From Branchiostoma floridae (lineage: Eukaryota; Chordata; Leptocardii; Amphioxiformes; Branchiostomatidae): a stretch of DNA of 64,000 bases. Below the pieces are notes generated by a model, which saw only the letters and a program-made list of their open reading frames with translations, did no database searches and was not told where the DNA came from. A program made the translations under genes and the position numbers. Each line of letters opens with the position of its first letter. Position 1 is the stretch's first letter. The stretch covers positions 13,292,062-13,356,061 of the forward strand of contig NC_049995.1 of assembly GCF_000003815.2 (NCBI RefSeq). Reading direction: 5' to 3'. Positions 25,201 through 35,100 of the stretch are shown here, one piece after another.

Positions 25201-28200
25201 TTCAACATATGTACCTGTTTGTCAGTTTCATTTTTTTTTTTTTTTATTCTAGAGGATGTTGTAGTTAGAGGGGGTATCTAAATATCAAAGAGAGAATATG
25301 ATGTGGTATAGATTGGGAATTTTAAACATGATTATATTACAACAAGCATGTCAACTTATGGCTCAAAGTCAAAGTGTTACGGAAATAAAGAATAGTGTTT
25401 GTTTTTTTCAATTTTGTTACTTACTATTATAATTACAATTGCCGGTATTGTATAAAGATAAACCTAGACATACTGACATGCTCTTGTTTTCTACCTCTGG
25501 CCACGGCCTACGATTAGTTCAATTGTCTACTATGAACATTTACAACGATGTGCAAAGTGACCAAGACGAGGGGACAGGGGCCGTTGCCATGGCAACAGCT
25601 GGGCCTATAGACCCCAACGTGCAGTATTCAACTGTCAACAAGAACGGTGAATGTTTGTTTGCATGATTAATGTTAGCAGAATATGCAATAACACCGTAAA
25701 AAATCGGTTGTTCTGTAGAACTAGAAAATAGAATGTACCCATTGACTGCCACAAAGCAAATGTCTATTCTTCATTTCATTTTACATATGGTTGTTTGCAA
25801 TATATTTTACGCACACGTATGCTATGCTCCCAATTTACTATTACAAGTTATGTTCAAAACTCGCCCAAAGAATCATTTTGTTTCTCTCCCTATTGTTCCC
25901 CTGTTGCATTGGTCTCTGTCATTTTAGTAAAATTACTTGCACTTCGATGTTGGGGCTCCGATAATATATATTAAAGACGAAATTCTTGTAAACACACGTT
26001 GTTGACACCCACATACTAAATTAATGGAATTTCTACATGCATCACTTTACAATAATTTAGGTTGAGACTTTTTGTATATAATGCTACCTTGGGCATGGAA
26101 AGTGTTGGTCACAGATTGGTCATTTTTGTATCAAAGAGACCATATTGGTTGTTATTCTTTCTGATCGATCTTGAAAGGAGTGTTGCAAGAGTAGCCGACA
26201 CATACTGACATGCTCCTTAACATTAGCTTCTTGGTTTCTGCTGCGTTTAGTTCAAATACCGACTGGGAACCCTTACGATGACGTCCATTTTGAGCGGGAC
26301 GAGAACATGGGAGCAGTGGACGGGGAAGCAGCAGGACCTGTAAACCCAACCGTGCAATATGCTACTGTCAGCAAGAACAGTGAGAAGTTTCAGTAGTCTT
26401 ACTATTTTGTCTAATTTTTATTTGCTAGGAAGACAATGTTGAACAGTTTTTGTCAGATTTAGTTACATCATGGCCATGAGTATTTAACGTGTTGCTAGCG
26501 CTCTTCCAAGTAATGACCCGCAATGTTTTTAGCTACCGGCCCCAAACTGTAATCTCATCAGTACACAGTTTCTGTGGCGAATATGCTCCACACCTGTCAG
26601 AAACAACAAACCCACATTTTTTCCAAAACATGGGGACCAGCCAAGTTCATATGGCCTCGTTTTAACACACAGCCAGCAAGCTGAGTCCACGGTCTCCCTT
26701 TTCTGGTACGAAGCCAAAACGCGACACGGCTGTGAACACCTGTGCCTATGATATCCAAAGAATGTTTACACACAGTAGGATTGCGTGAACCCTAGAACGC
26801 CTGACGGCTCAATCATGTATAACGACTGGTGACAACAAGACAGGAAAGTGTCAGTACTGGGAAAAGAGGAGTCCGGTTTTTCCTTGAGAAAACTTATCTA
26901 ATTCCGTGAGGGGACACAGAAAAGTTCCTGATGAATTTTTCGCTATCTACTTCCCCTTTGAAAAGGAAAAATAGGAACTAAAATAGGTGAATGGATGTTT
27001 TTGATCAATGCATGCCAAACTTTATGTATCAATTGACCTGTAATCAAATTGTACTAGTAATAAGAGATGTTACTCAGTTTCTTCTAGATACATTTCTTAG
27101 AAGTAAGCAGGATTTTATAGTATGTATCAAATAAGATAATTCATTAAATTTTAAAGGTAGGTTTATACTAGAAAAAAGCTGATTGTATACCATGGCCCCG
27201 AAAGGCCCAAGCATTTAGAATATAATTTTCCCCTTTTTATTGTATTAAAAAAATCTCTTCCTATGAACAATTAAAAGAAAAAATTAAAAGAAAACATAAG
27301 TTTCATCTCTCACGATGAAAGCTGTCTTGGTGTAAGCAATGCCATGTTCTAATGTATACATTACCGAAAACGACAACATTGTCAGAACCACAGTCAAAAC
27401 CAGATTTCAAATTCATGCTGCAAGTGCTGTCTTTTTTACAAAAGAAACATAACAATTGCTTACTTGCATCAACCCAATAGTATGAAAAAAGAAAGATAGA
27501 AAACAAATTGTGGACTGAATTTTTAAATGCCAGGACAAAATGATCATGTGTCTTTTGATACACACCTGGAAATATCGGCATGTCACACTAAAAATCTTAA
27601 GATTCTTAATATCCTATTTCTACTTTTAGTTCAAATAGCGACTGGAAACCCTTATGATGACGTCAACTTTGAACGTGATGAGAAGACAGGATTCGTTGCC
27701 GGGGCAACAGCAAAGCCTCTAGACCCAACCGCGCAGTATGCTACTGTCAACAAGAACAGTGAGTTCTTGGGTTGTGTTTTCTTTATTCATTTGTTTCTTG
27801 GGTGGCAGAATAGTGAATAGCTTTGTCAAAAATGGGATATCAAGCTTAAAGATATAGTTGATAGGTTGTTCTTCGAAGTTAATAGAATGAAGATTTTGAT
27901 GCTACATTATTCATGTCCATGTGAGATATATATATTGAATGTTTAGTTTGTCTAAGATTTCATCCAAGTGATGAACGGAAACTGAGTCAGCAGTCTAAGA
28001 GTCAAAATGAATGTAAGGACACCATGTGGTTCACAGAAAGCTTCCTATCAGGCATCTTTAGATTAGAATATACTGCACACCAGTCATAAATAGCTTCCAA
28101 ATCCTTAACAATCGCAAACTTACATACAAGCGTTTCCTGAAGCAACGAGACAACAACAATTTGTTTGAAATACGTTAGGAGGCAAAAATGATATCATATA

Positions 28201-31200
28201 GAAGAGAAAATATCATCTAGATAATAGTGTACCAATCTTTGTTGTTCTTATTACACTGCTTTAGGGGATTTTTCAAGAATTAACAGTTTCTATCTAAAAA
28301 CAAGATAAGAGAATATAATGTAGGATTTCAAACGTATAGGTGTTGATTGTGGAGACGCCCCCCCCCCCCCCCCCCCCAATAAAAAGCTGCTTAACAGACA
28401 AAAACACCCATCACGAGCACACACATTGCAGTAAAAGCTATCTTGTTGCGGGGAGGGGGGTTAGGTTATCATGTCTTACGATAACAACTGATGTCACAGC
28501 CCAAACGGATCTGTAAACACTTCGTGTTTGTCTGTATTATAACTTGCGGTAGTGTTTTGAATTTTTGCCAATTTATAGTGCAGCTGTGGAAAAAACACTA
28601 CGTGCAAGCTGATACACTGTCGCACACCTGTCTAAAATTTCCTAAGAAAGCTTGGAGGTCGAGCTCCGGTCATACAGCCTCGTTTTCGCTCACAGTCAGC
28701 AAGCTCGTTCCACGGTCCCCCTTTTCTGGCTGGAAGCCTAAACGCGACACGCTCGTGAATACCTGTGCCCGTCGGAGCCAGACAGTGTTTACTGTCATCG
28801 AAGAGTTGCGTGCACAAGACGGTTCAGCTATGCATAAAGACCGATAACAATCACACAGGGAAATGTTAGTTCTGGGAAAAAGTGAAGGCCGTTTCCTCAT
28901 GGACTTATGATTCATGATCTAATTTTAAAGATGGACAGCAACCTAATGTCCCGACAACTGTCTTTTATTCCTGCATTTGTTCTAAGTAGAGGTTATTAAA
29001 AATATTTCGTGGGGACTGTGATACATTCAATATTTGAGGGTAAAATTATTTGAGATCAAATTATACTATAATGATTTTACTACCACTTTCTTCTTGATTG
29101 CAATTCCTTTCTATGGTTTTTATTTTTGACATGAAATAAGTATTAAATGTTCATATTCCTGAGTGTATGACATAGCCCTGAAAAGCACTGAAAGTTTGCA
29201 ATACTTTTGCTAATTTTCTTCGTATAAACAATTAGACTTTTATAAGTCGTGATATTTGTAATAACAATACCAAGTCAGGCAATTTTTCATGTTTACAGTA
29301 CATAAAGCTACATTTAGGAATTCAGCGTTGAAATATTGATGAGCCGAAATACGAGCAGTCTATGAAATATTTAAGATGTTTTGCTGCAGATTTACCATAC
29401 ACATGTCGATCACTGCTTGATGATGATTAATAAAAAAAAAAGCGTAGCACCCCTTCGATGATACACCCAAAACCAAAGAACCGCAATTTTTAGATATGTT
29501 TAAAATGAGGCGGTTTCTAGTCAAAACTTTGTGAACCTTTCTTGCTGTAATTAATGTACCACGAAACACCTTGCTTTATCATAATGTTACTACAAGTTCT
29601 CAATAAGATAAAAATTGACATATCTGTAATTATTCCTCTCTCCAGCAGAAGGCAATGGCGCAACAAACCCAAACACAGTCTACGCTCAAGTCAACAAGGA
29701 CAAAAAGAAGAGAGGTATAAAAATTATTATGTACATCAGAGGACATTGAGTTTCTTCTCTAAGACTGTGTAACTTTAATGTCTGAGATGCTATTGTCATT
29801 AATATCTGAGATGCTATTGAAAGTAATCGTATAATAATTAATCAAGAAATACTCTCCTATCATTTCTCTAATTAGACAAGGAAAAGCCAACGCTGGTGGT
29901 TGACCCAAGCTCCGAGTATGCCACAATTGACAAGTCCAAGAAGAAAAAGAAAGGTGAAGAACTGCCCTTAGTCACATCTACGAAAAATATAAAGCATATA
30001 AAGCTAGTGCACATGTGATAATTCAGTTGTTATGGCACCTCTTTGGCATCTTAGTGTTGTTCTGACATATGTATCTTATGGATTTGTATACTTGGTAGTA
30101 TGTGTGTATCAAAGATATCAATCTGTAATCCTTTGTATGGTCATATTGAAAATAATTTGAACAAATTGAAGGTGAAAATTATCGTAATTAAATCATCATT
30201 ATTATTCAAATACAAATCAACCTCTACAACTGGATAAAACTTTTTGAAAGTGGAAAAAACTTTTTATCGAGTTTGAATTTACCTGGATGTCTAACCTTCA
30301 TAAACGAATCGTTGTTATTGTTATTCTGCACACAGACATGTCCTCACCTCCTGAAGATCCCAGTGCTCAATACTCAGAAGTCAAGAAGGGCAAGAAAAAG
30401 GACAAGGACAAGAAAGGTAGGAGATCTTAGATTCGATCTTGCTTTAGCTTACTAGTACTGCAAACCCTTGTTATAAACGCACCCCGAAATAACATTATGT
30501 CTTTCGAAGTTGCCATATCCCAACATTATTATTAAAAATAATTTTTGCCAGACGGAGAAAATGAAGTTTTTAACTGTAGCTACAAGCAAAAATATTCGTT
30601 ATAAACGTACCCAAAAATGACATTATTTCTCTCGCAGTTTCCATATCACGACATGATTTTTGAATAAACAATGATTTTACTACACACAGAAAATGAAGTA
30701 AGCAATTTGTACTGTATCTACCAGCAAAAATATTTCCTTTGATTCACATCATTTAGTGTCAGTGGGCATACTTCTCTTTTATGTACATTGTTTTCAAAAC
30801 AAACTTTGCGAGACTGAAAACATTGTAACGTGATAGTTCTATTTGTTGATAGAAACTGCTCCCACAAAAACAAGCCTGAAAAGCAGACATGGCGGCTTTG
30901 TTATGTTCTGAATGATGTGCTAGTTTCAGTGTCACCTCCTGCAGCTAAGGTCAAAGTTGAGAAAAAGTAGTTCGGGTTTGTTGACAATCTTGTTTTGTTG
31001 GTGTTCGTGTGGAGAGCTTGACTGAAAATTGATTGGACAAGCCGTAAAAATTTCACTGCACAATTGAGGTGCTATCTCCAGCAAATAACATGGGAGAGTG
31101 ACCAAAAGTAATTTTTTATAATTTATAGGGCAAACTCTATTCATTCATGGCCATCGGATTAAATCAGGGTGTATATTTATTTTTTATTCATCTCAAAACA

Positions 31201-34200
31201 GCCCCTTCAACTGATACAAAACTAGTTTGTGAAAAACGGAATGATAGTATCATAGTATCAAGGAGCAAATACCAGTAGAAATGGCACATGTTTGATGATG
31301 AAGATGTTTTCAACAACATTGCCAACTAATCCCTCTCCAAGCACACCCAACGGATAACCCAATATCTTGTTATTGCTTGCATAGATGATCGTTAAGACGT
31401 CTGACGCACGGTTGTCATGACAACAGCACGCCACATAACATCTGCATGAGTCATGCTGACATTTCCTCAAAATGCCAGGTTCAGGTCGAGAAGGTAACCC
31501 TAAACAGGTGTACCCAGGTACCAATAACAAAGTCTGCTGTAAACACAGGCTTGATTTTTAGGCTGAGTATGCAACATACTGTATATGATTAGGTAGGTAG
31601 GTAGTAGGTATATGATGAAATGAACTTTTTTTCTTTATGAAAGTTTTCTTCCCTTAATTGGATCTTAAAAGCAAACTGCCACTCATAGAAAGATTATCTG
31701 TCTGAAAAAAACAAAGTTGACTGATGTGTATCTAGAAAAAAAAAACATATTTCAGCCGTAAAGCTGGACCATATATATGGAAGCTTCAGGTGTAAACTAC
31801 ATGTAAAAGAACCCAACATAATTATTGGGAGGAGTAAGGGTAACCATGTATGCTTGGCTGAAAACACTGACCGTAGCGCGAGCGAGGATGTATCGCATTA
31901 CTAGCTACTTGAAAAAACATCATGCTTCACCTCAATTGAATAATGACTTCTTCACCTTTTGAACTTCATCGGCCTGTTCTCACCAGCTATATTGTACGGG
32001 TGTTTGTCGACGTTCCGTGATTTACAAAACAATCACAGTCATTCATGTTGAAAACAGGGTCGCCTTGTAAGTGGGAACATTACTGGTGCTCAACTGGGCA
32101 GAACTTACTTCCTCAAGTAGTCAGAGATTATTCTAAAATTAGTAGTCTTGTTTTCAGAAGACTAATCGACTAGTAACACAAGACAAAATTTCCTCATTCC
32201 TACCTGTTAAGAAAATGCCTGGCATTGTAATATGTTTTGTAAGAATAGTACCACTTGTTCTGTAAAGCATACATTTTGAGACTTGAATAAATCACAAAAC
32301 ATTGTCCTAGCAGTTACATAGCTACTATCAGTTTTTCAGAAACTATATTTGTATCAAATCTGGTGAATTTAAGCATTAAGGAAAAACGCATCAAAGGGTA
32401 TCCAAAGTACAGCTTGTACTGATAGTAGGTTGATAGAGATAGTCAATATATGACAAAGGTAAATGTTTCACGGGTGGTTTATTCGGTGATTCGGTTTCCA
32501 TAGGAACTGACCATGTTCTATATGTCCTAGGAGAATACATCATTAATGTTTATGGCACTGTGTATCTTAGGGCATGTAATTAAACATAGCTTAGAAGTGG
32601 TCGTCTCTGGTTAGGAAACACCAATTAATCACTTGATAGATGTAACAGACTTTTCATCCTTCAGGTGCAAGAATGGTTTTGGTAATATACGTGCATATAG
32701 ATAAAAATTAGAATATTTTGAGAAACTGAAGCATAATCAGCTAAACATAGTTGCATTTGTCGGAAATATGCACTGATGTCATGCTAAATGTATTCAACAA
32801 GTGCATTTTATATATAGCTATGAAATAAGACAAGTACAGATGCAGTTCAAACATAGGGGGCTCTTCTGCACAACCTTCTTTGTTGCATGACCCGAAACGA
32901 ACCTTTTACTCAGCAAGGTAAACAACTGACAAGTCTAAAATGGAGCCTGGCAAACTGGTGTAATTGATACTGTACACAAAAGGCACTCCAGGTGTACATT
33001 CATATAGACCAATTTTGACAGTTTTAGCGGCTAACAACATAATCTGGGGCAGGTAAAATGTGCAATGACTATCTGCCATCCATGCAGCAGTCTTCTTTGT
33101 GTCTTCTTGCCCTCTGTAGGCTAAAACTTCTAACAGTCATGGGAATTTTCTGTCATCCACTGAAAAATCAGAAGACATGTTTTTATTTTTTCTAAAGCTG
33201 AACAACTTTCGAGACTTACTAAAGCTGAACTACTTTCGAAACCTACTAAATGCGACTGCACCTACCTTGAAATAGATGCACCTATAATCCATGTACTTGT
33301 TCCCACAGCCCAACAAGGTTGGTTACATATCAACAAAGAGGATGAAGTAGATCAATGTGAAGCTGTAAGGGGGATTCTGGAGGGGTAGGGTTTCAAGGTC
33401 AAACAAACCTGTACGTTAGCTAAAGTGTGTTTAAATGTATTGTTTTGGTGCACTAGAATTCCAGATAAAAGACATAGACTAAACTGTATGATCTTACCTT
33501 GGATACCATTTCTGAGAAAATTTTTATCATCTAATGGTATCAAATTTTTTGTCTAAATAACGCAATTTAGGGCAGGTAAACTGTGCAGGGGCCTATCAGT
33601 GTAAAGGTTAAGGGGAAAGAATGCTGGTGGGGTTATTTTCAAGGCCGTGAAAGCATGATGTGACATGATATGGGGAGGCATTCCTTTCAAAACCAGTGGT
33701 GCGTGGTCTTGCAGTTTGTACACCCATCACCAGGAGGCAGTCCTGCACTGAGCTACATGGTGTTTTGTAAAACATACACAAATGTGTTTTATTGTTAAAA
33801 GTAGTTAGCAAATTAACAAAATAGGCAGCTATTGTAAATCACTAAAGGATTTATCAAACTTAGAGTAAAAGTTATGCTTGAGAATGTGTCCTTGATATAT
33901 ATGACTGAGCAGACCTATTTTTGCCTGTTACATGTCGTCCGGAGAGTTTGGTTATTGTGTTCGTCGGCGTTCCTCGCGCAGACATTCGTAGACAGTCTGT
34001 AAATGGCTTGGTGCTGCTTCTAGTGTATAGGTGTAGCGTTAGTGTTCTTAGTATCACTCTCACAGCCCTCACCGCTAGAGATTCTCGTAGACACTTCGAC
34101 AAAAAAGATACGGAATGCGCAAGTCTCTCCTTCCAATACACAAACTTTTCGCATCACCCCTCAAGAAGTTGAAGCGCCTCCTCGTGGCTAAACAGTTAAA

Positions 34201-35100
34201 CTGCAGGGAGACTGAAGGAGGTCTGACACCCAGACTAGCTAGTTTGTGGACACGCCTTGACGTCCATGGACCAGGCAGATACACAGAGACATACAACCAC
34301 AAACACACTCACACATTTGGGCAAACCTACACACAGAAGGACAAGCAAAAACACTTCTCTCCCATAGGCTGCAAAGATTTACCATACCCATGTATTACTG
34401 CATAGTAACTTTGACTGTTTCCTTCTTCCTAGCATCACCTGTTCCAGAAGTCATCTACACAGAAGTGAAGAAAGACAAGAAGGACAAGAAGGATAAAAAG
34501 AAACCACCAGCTGCCAAGAAACCCAATGTCAAGAATGCACAGGTCAGTGACAGGCCTGCTCAATGTGCATGACACTTTTCGTGTGATTCAACATTGATAT
34601 ATTATGATGACTCATGATTTATGTATTACGATTGTACTTGTACCTATTTGCAAGTCTGTGTATAAGAAAAAATTGAACAAGGAAATGTAAGCTTTCTTAA
34701 TTCCATATTAATATGTCAAACTCAATTTGTACTGTCTTTGCCAGCAGGGAAAGCCCTATGTAATAGCCTCGATCGAGTTGGGTAGCCCTGACTGTACTTG
34801 CTGAGCACAGCCAAACCAAGAAATAAATAAGGAAAGTATCATGCATCGTATCTTTGACATCTTTTGAATTGCTTTTTTCTCTGATAGGAATCAAAGAAGA
34901 ACCCACAAGGACTGATCTATGCAGAGCTTAGCGACTTCCAACTGAAACCGCCACCTAAAAAGCCGACCAAAGCCGTTCCACCCAAACCTCGTTACGAGGA
35001 CGCACCCACGGAGTACGCCTCGATCAACTGGAACGCTTCGAGACGAAAGGCACAGGAGCAGCCACAGAGCGGGAGTGACTCCGACGTTGAAACGATATGA
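16081..35100 (+). CDS. Gene A: Ig/FN3/SEA single-pass receptor with multi-ITIM cytoplasmic tail
   Basis: Exons: 16081-16177, 16566-16910, 17902-18207, 18317-18634, 18804-19112, 19344-19634, 20050-20331, 20506-20787, 21155-21463, 21667-21776, 22099-22157, 22263-22417, 23694-23810, 23995-24028, 24945-25033, 25518-25646, 26251-26379, 27630-27758, 29646-29714, 29876-29953, 30336-30416, 34433-34542, 34888-35100. They sum to 4041 nt, 1346 codons plus TGA, with continuous phase. Order: leader, V-like Ig, six Ig, FN3, SEA, TM (~955-993), tail. The tail has ITIM/ITSM-type tyrosines near residues 1071, 1114, 1157, 1176, 1201, 1225, 1248, 1287 and 1319, which in known receptors recruit SH2 phosphatases when phosphorylated. 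It is an inhibitory-type receptor by architecture; ligand unknown. Weakest point is the 34-nt exon 14 with a poor donor. Confidence 0.8.
17902..20787 (+). CDS. Gene A exons 3-8: six C2-type Ig domains
   Basis: Six exons of 306, 318, 309, 291, 282 and 282 nt, all phase 1 to 1, one Ig domain each. Every domain has a B-strand Cys (VPLTCTS, LNLTCTS, LTLTCTS, LVCTCTA, VNLTCTA, VSMECSA), a C-strand Trp and a D-x-G/A-x-Y-x-C F strand. Exons 4 and 5 are close paralogs sharing ITWTRVG and GGKITSQQISLTNLQARDNG, which points to internal duplication. Domains carry several N-x-T/S sites. One domain per symmetric exon is classic exon-shuffled Ig architecture. Confidence 0.9.
21155..21463 (+). CDS. Gene A exon 9: fibronectin type III domain
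   Basis: The exon is 309 nt, phase 1 to 1. The sequence opens GPPSSPSEF, has VNITWTAGS for the B strand and YQIRINARNTQGE for the F strand, the usual FN3 landmarks (P-rich start, W, Y/N-x-G). It resembles the FN3 exon of gene C (43279-43578), which has [10 protein letters not shown] and [12 protein letters not shown]. Confidence 0.85.
21667..22417 (+). CDS. Gene A exons 10-12: SEA domain
   Basis: Three exons (110, 59 and 155 nt; phases 1-0, 0-2, 2-1) encode about 108 residues. The third exon begins SQGSVVGDFQAVVAESE, matching the G-S-V-x-x-D-F core of SEA domains, which lie just outside the membrane and often self-cleave at a G-SVV-type site. The same three-exon phase pattern, with an identical 59-nt middle exon, is found in gene C (95, 59, 170 nt). 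The domain predicts a membrane-proximal, possibly autoproteolytic stalk. Confidence 0.8.
22418..23693. other. Gene A intron 12: nothing recognised
   Basis: A 1276-bp intron between the SEA and TM exons, AT-rich, with no open frame, repeat copy or motif that I can name. Confidence 0.4.
23694..24028 (+). CDS. Gene A exons 13-14: transmembrane helix and membrane-proximal tail
   Basis: Exon 13 (23694-23810) begins [20 protein letters not shown] and continues hydrophobic to VCVCVCRKSANG; its shape matches exon 15 of gene C ([15 protein letters not shown]). Exon 14 (23995-24028) is a micro-exon for KKGGAPEEGLG. Its donor (AGG then GTTGGT) is weak, but the resulting phase 2 matches the next exon. 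If it is not used, read-through gives a tail of about 47 residues without any ITIM before a TGA. Confidence 0.75.
24607..24763. mobile_element. Second copy of the TTAA-flanked MITE, in gene A intron 14
   Basis: Shares the ends TTAATGACTCC and GGCGGGTCAT and the inner GGTGTATATGGTGTCA/TGACACCATATAAACC inverted pair with the element at 7089-7278. Confidence 0.55.
24945..25033 (+). CDS. Gene A exon 15: cytoplasmic linker
   Basis: 89 nt, phase 2 to 1, acceptor GGTGCTATAG and donor GTAAAC. Encodes a Ser/Thr/Asn-rich linker (LTSADRPTSMNGLTNHGLDQ then STENIPGGE) without tyrosine. It joins the micro-exon to the first tyrosine-motif exon. Confidence 0.65.
25518..27758 (+). CDS. Gene A exons 16-18: three homologous 129-nt tyrosine-motif exons
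   Basis: Exons 25518-25646, 26251-26379 and 27630-27758 are each 129 nt, phase 1 to 1, and clearly duplicated: all begin VQ, have an (I/P)Y(N/D)DV box at position 9, a D-E-x-x-G stretch, and end in QY(S/A)TV(N/S)KN. The terminal boxes VQYSTV and VQYATV fit the ITIM consensus (S/I/V/L-x-Y-x-x-I/V/L); AQYATV in the third has Ala at -2 and is a near match. Intron sequence after exons 17 and 18 is also homologous (about 26620-26900 and 28640-28915), so exon plus intron were duplicated together. Confidence 0.8.
27759..29645. other. Gene A intron 18
   Basis: A 1.9-kb intron. The part 28640-28915 is homologous to 26620-26900 in the preceding intron, recognised by CCTCGTTTT, CCCTTTTCTGG and ACGCGACACG blocks. 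The rest contains the poly-C run and nothing that I recognise as coding. Confidence 0.5.
28358..28377. repeat. Poly-C run of 20
   Basis: A homopolymer of 20 C in gene A intron 18, flanked by GGAGACG and AATAAAAAGC. Its length is likely polymorphic or imprecise in the assembly. Confidence 0.9.
29646..30416 (+). CDS. Gene A exons 19-21: three short ITIM/ITSM exons
   Basis: Exons 29646-29714 (69 nt), 29876-29953 (78 nt) and 30336-30416 (81 nt), all phase 1 to 1. They encode NTVYAQVNKDKKK (T-x-Y-x-x-V, ITSM type), SSEYATIDKSKKKKK (S-x-Y-x-x-I, ITIM) and SAQYSEVKKGKKKDK (Ala at -2, near match). Each box is followed by a lysine-rich run, so the design is one motif plus one basic spacer per exon. 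Exon 19 has a CAGCAG acceptor that allows a one-residue choice of start (29646 or 29649). Divisibility by three lets each exon be skipped without a frame change. Confidence 0.8.
30930..30970 (+). CDS. Candidate alternative last exon of gene A
   Basis: After an acceptor CTAGTTTCAG, a phase-1 entry reads VSPPAAKVKVEKK and then TAG. The content resembles the lysine-rich spacers of the regular tail and keeps the frame of exon 21. If used it would end the protein before the last three tyrosine motifs (VIYTEV, LIYAEL, TEYASI). There is no direct evidence of use, and a short match by chance is possible. Confidence 0.35.
30971..34432. other. Gene A intron 21: nothing recognised
   Basis: About 3.5 kb of mostly AT-rich sequence without a convincing exon. 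The longer open frames (for example around 33870-34300) have no splice context in phase with gene A and no recognisable domain. Confidence 0.4.
34433..35100 (+). CDS. Gene A exons 22-23: terminal ITIMs, SH3-ligand prolines and stop
   Basis: Exon 22 (34433-34542, phase 1 to 0) encodes SPVPEVIYTEVKKDKKDKKD, with the ITIM VIYTEV and a long Lys/Asp run. Exon 23 (34888-35100) encodes GLIYAELSDF (LIYAEL, a textbook ITIM), the proline stretch LKPPPKKPTKAVPPKPRY with PxxP motifs suited to SH3 domains, and APTEYASINW (TEYASI, ITSM type), ending SDSDVETI and TGA. A paired ITIM then ITSM at the C terminus is the arrangement seen in many vertebrate inhibitory receptors. Confidence 0.85.

Noticed and set aside
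28491..28847. 118-codon plus-strand frame
   Set aside because: Lies in the duplicated intron block of gene A; the matching block at 26.6 kb does not keep the frame.
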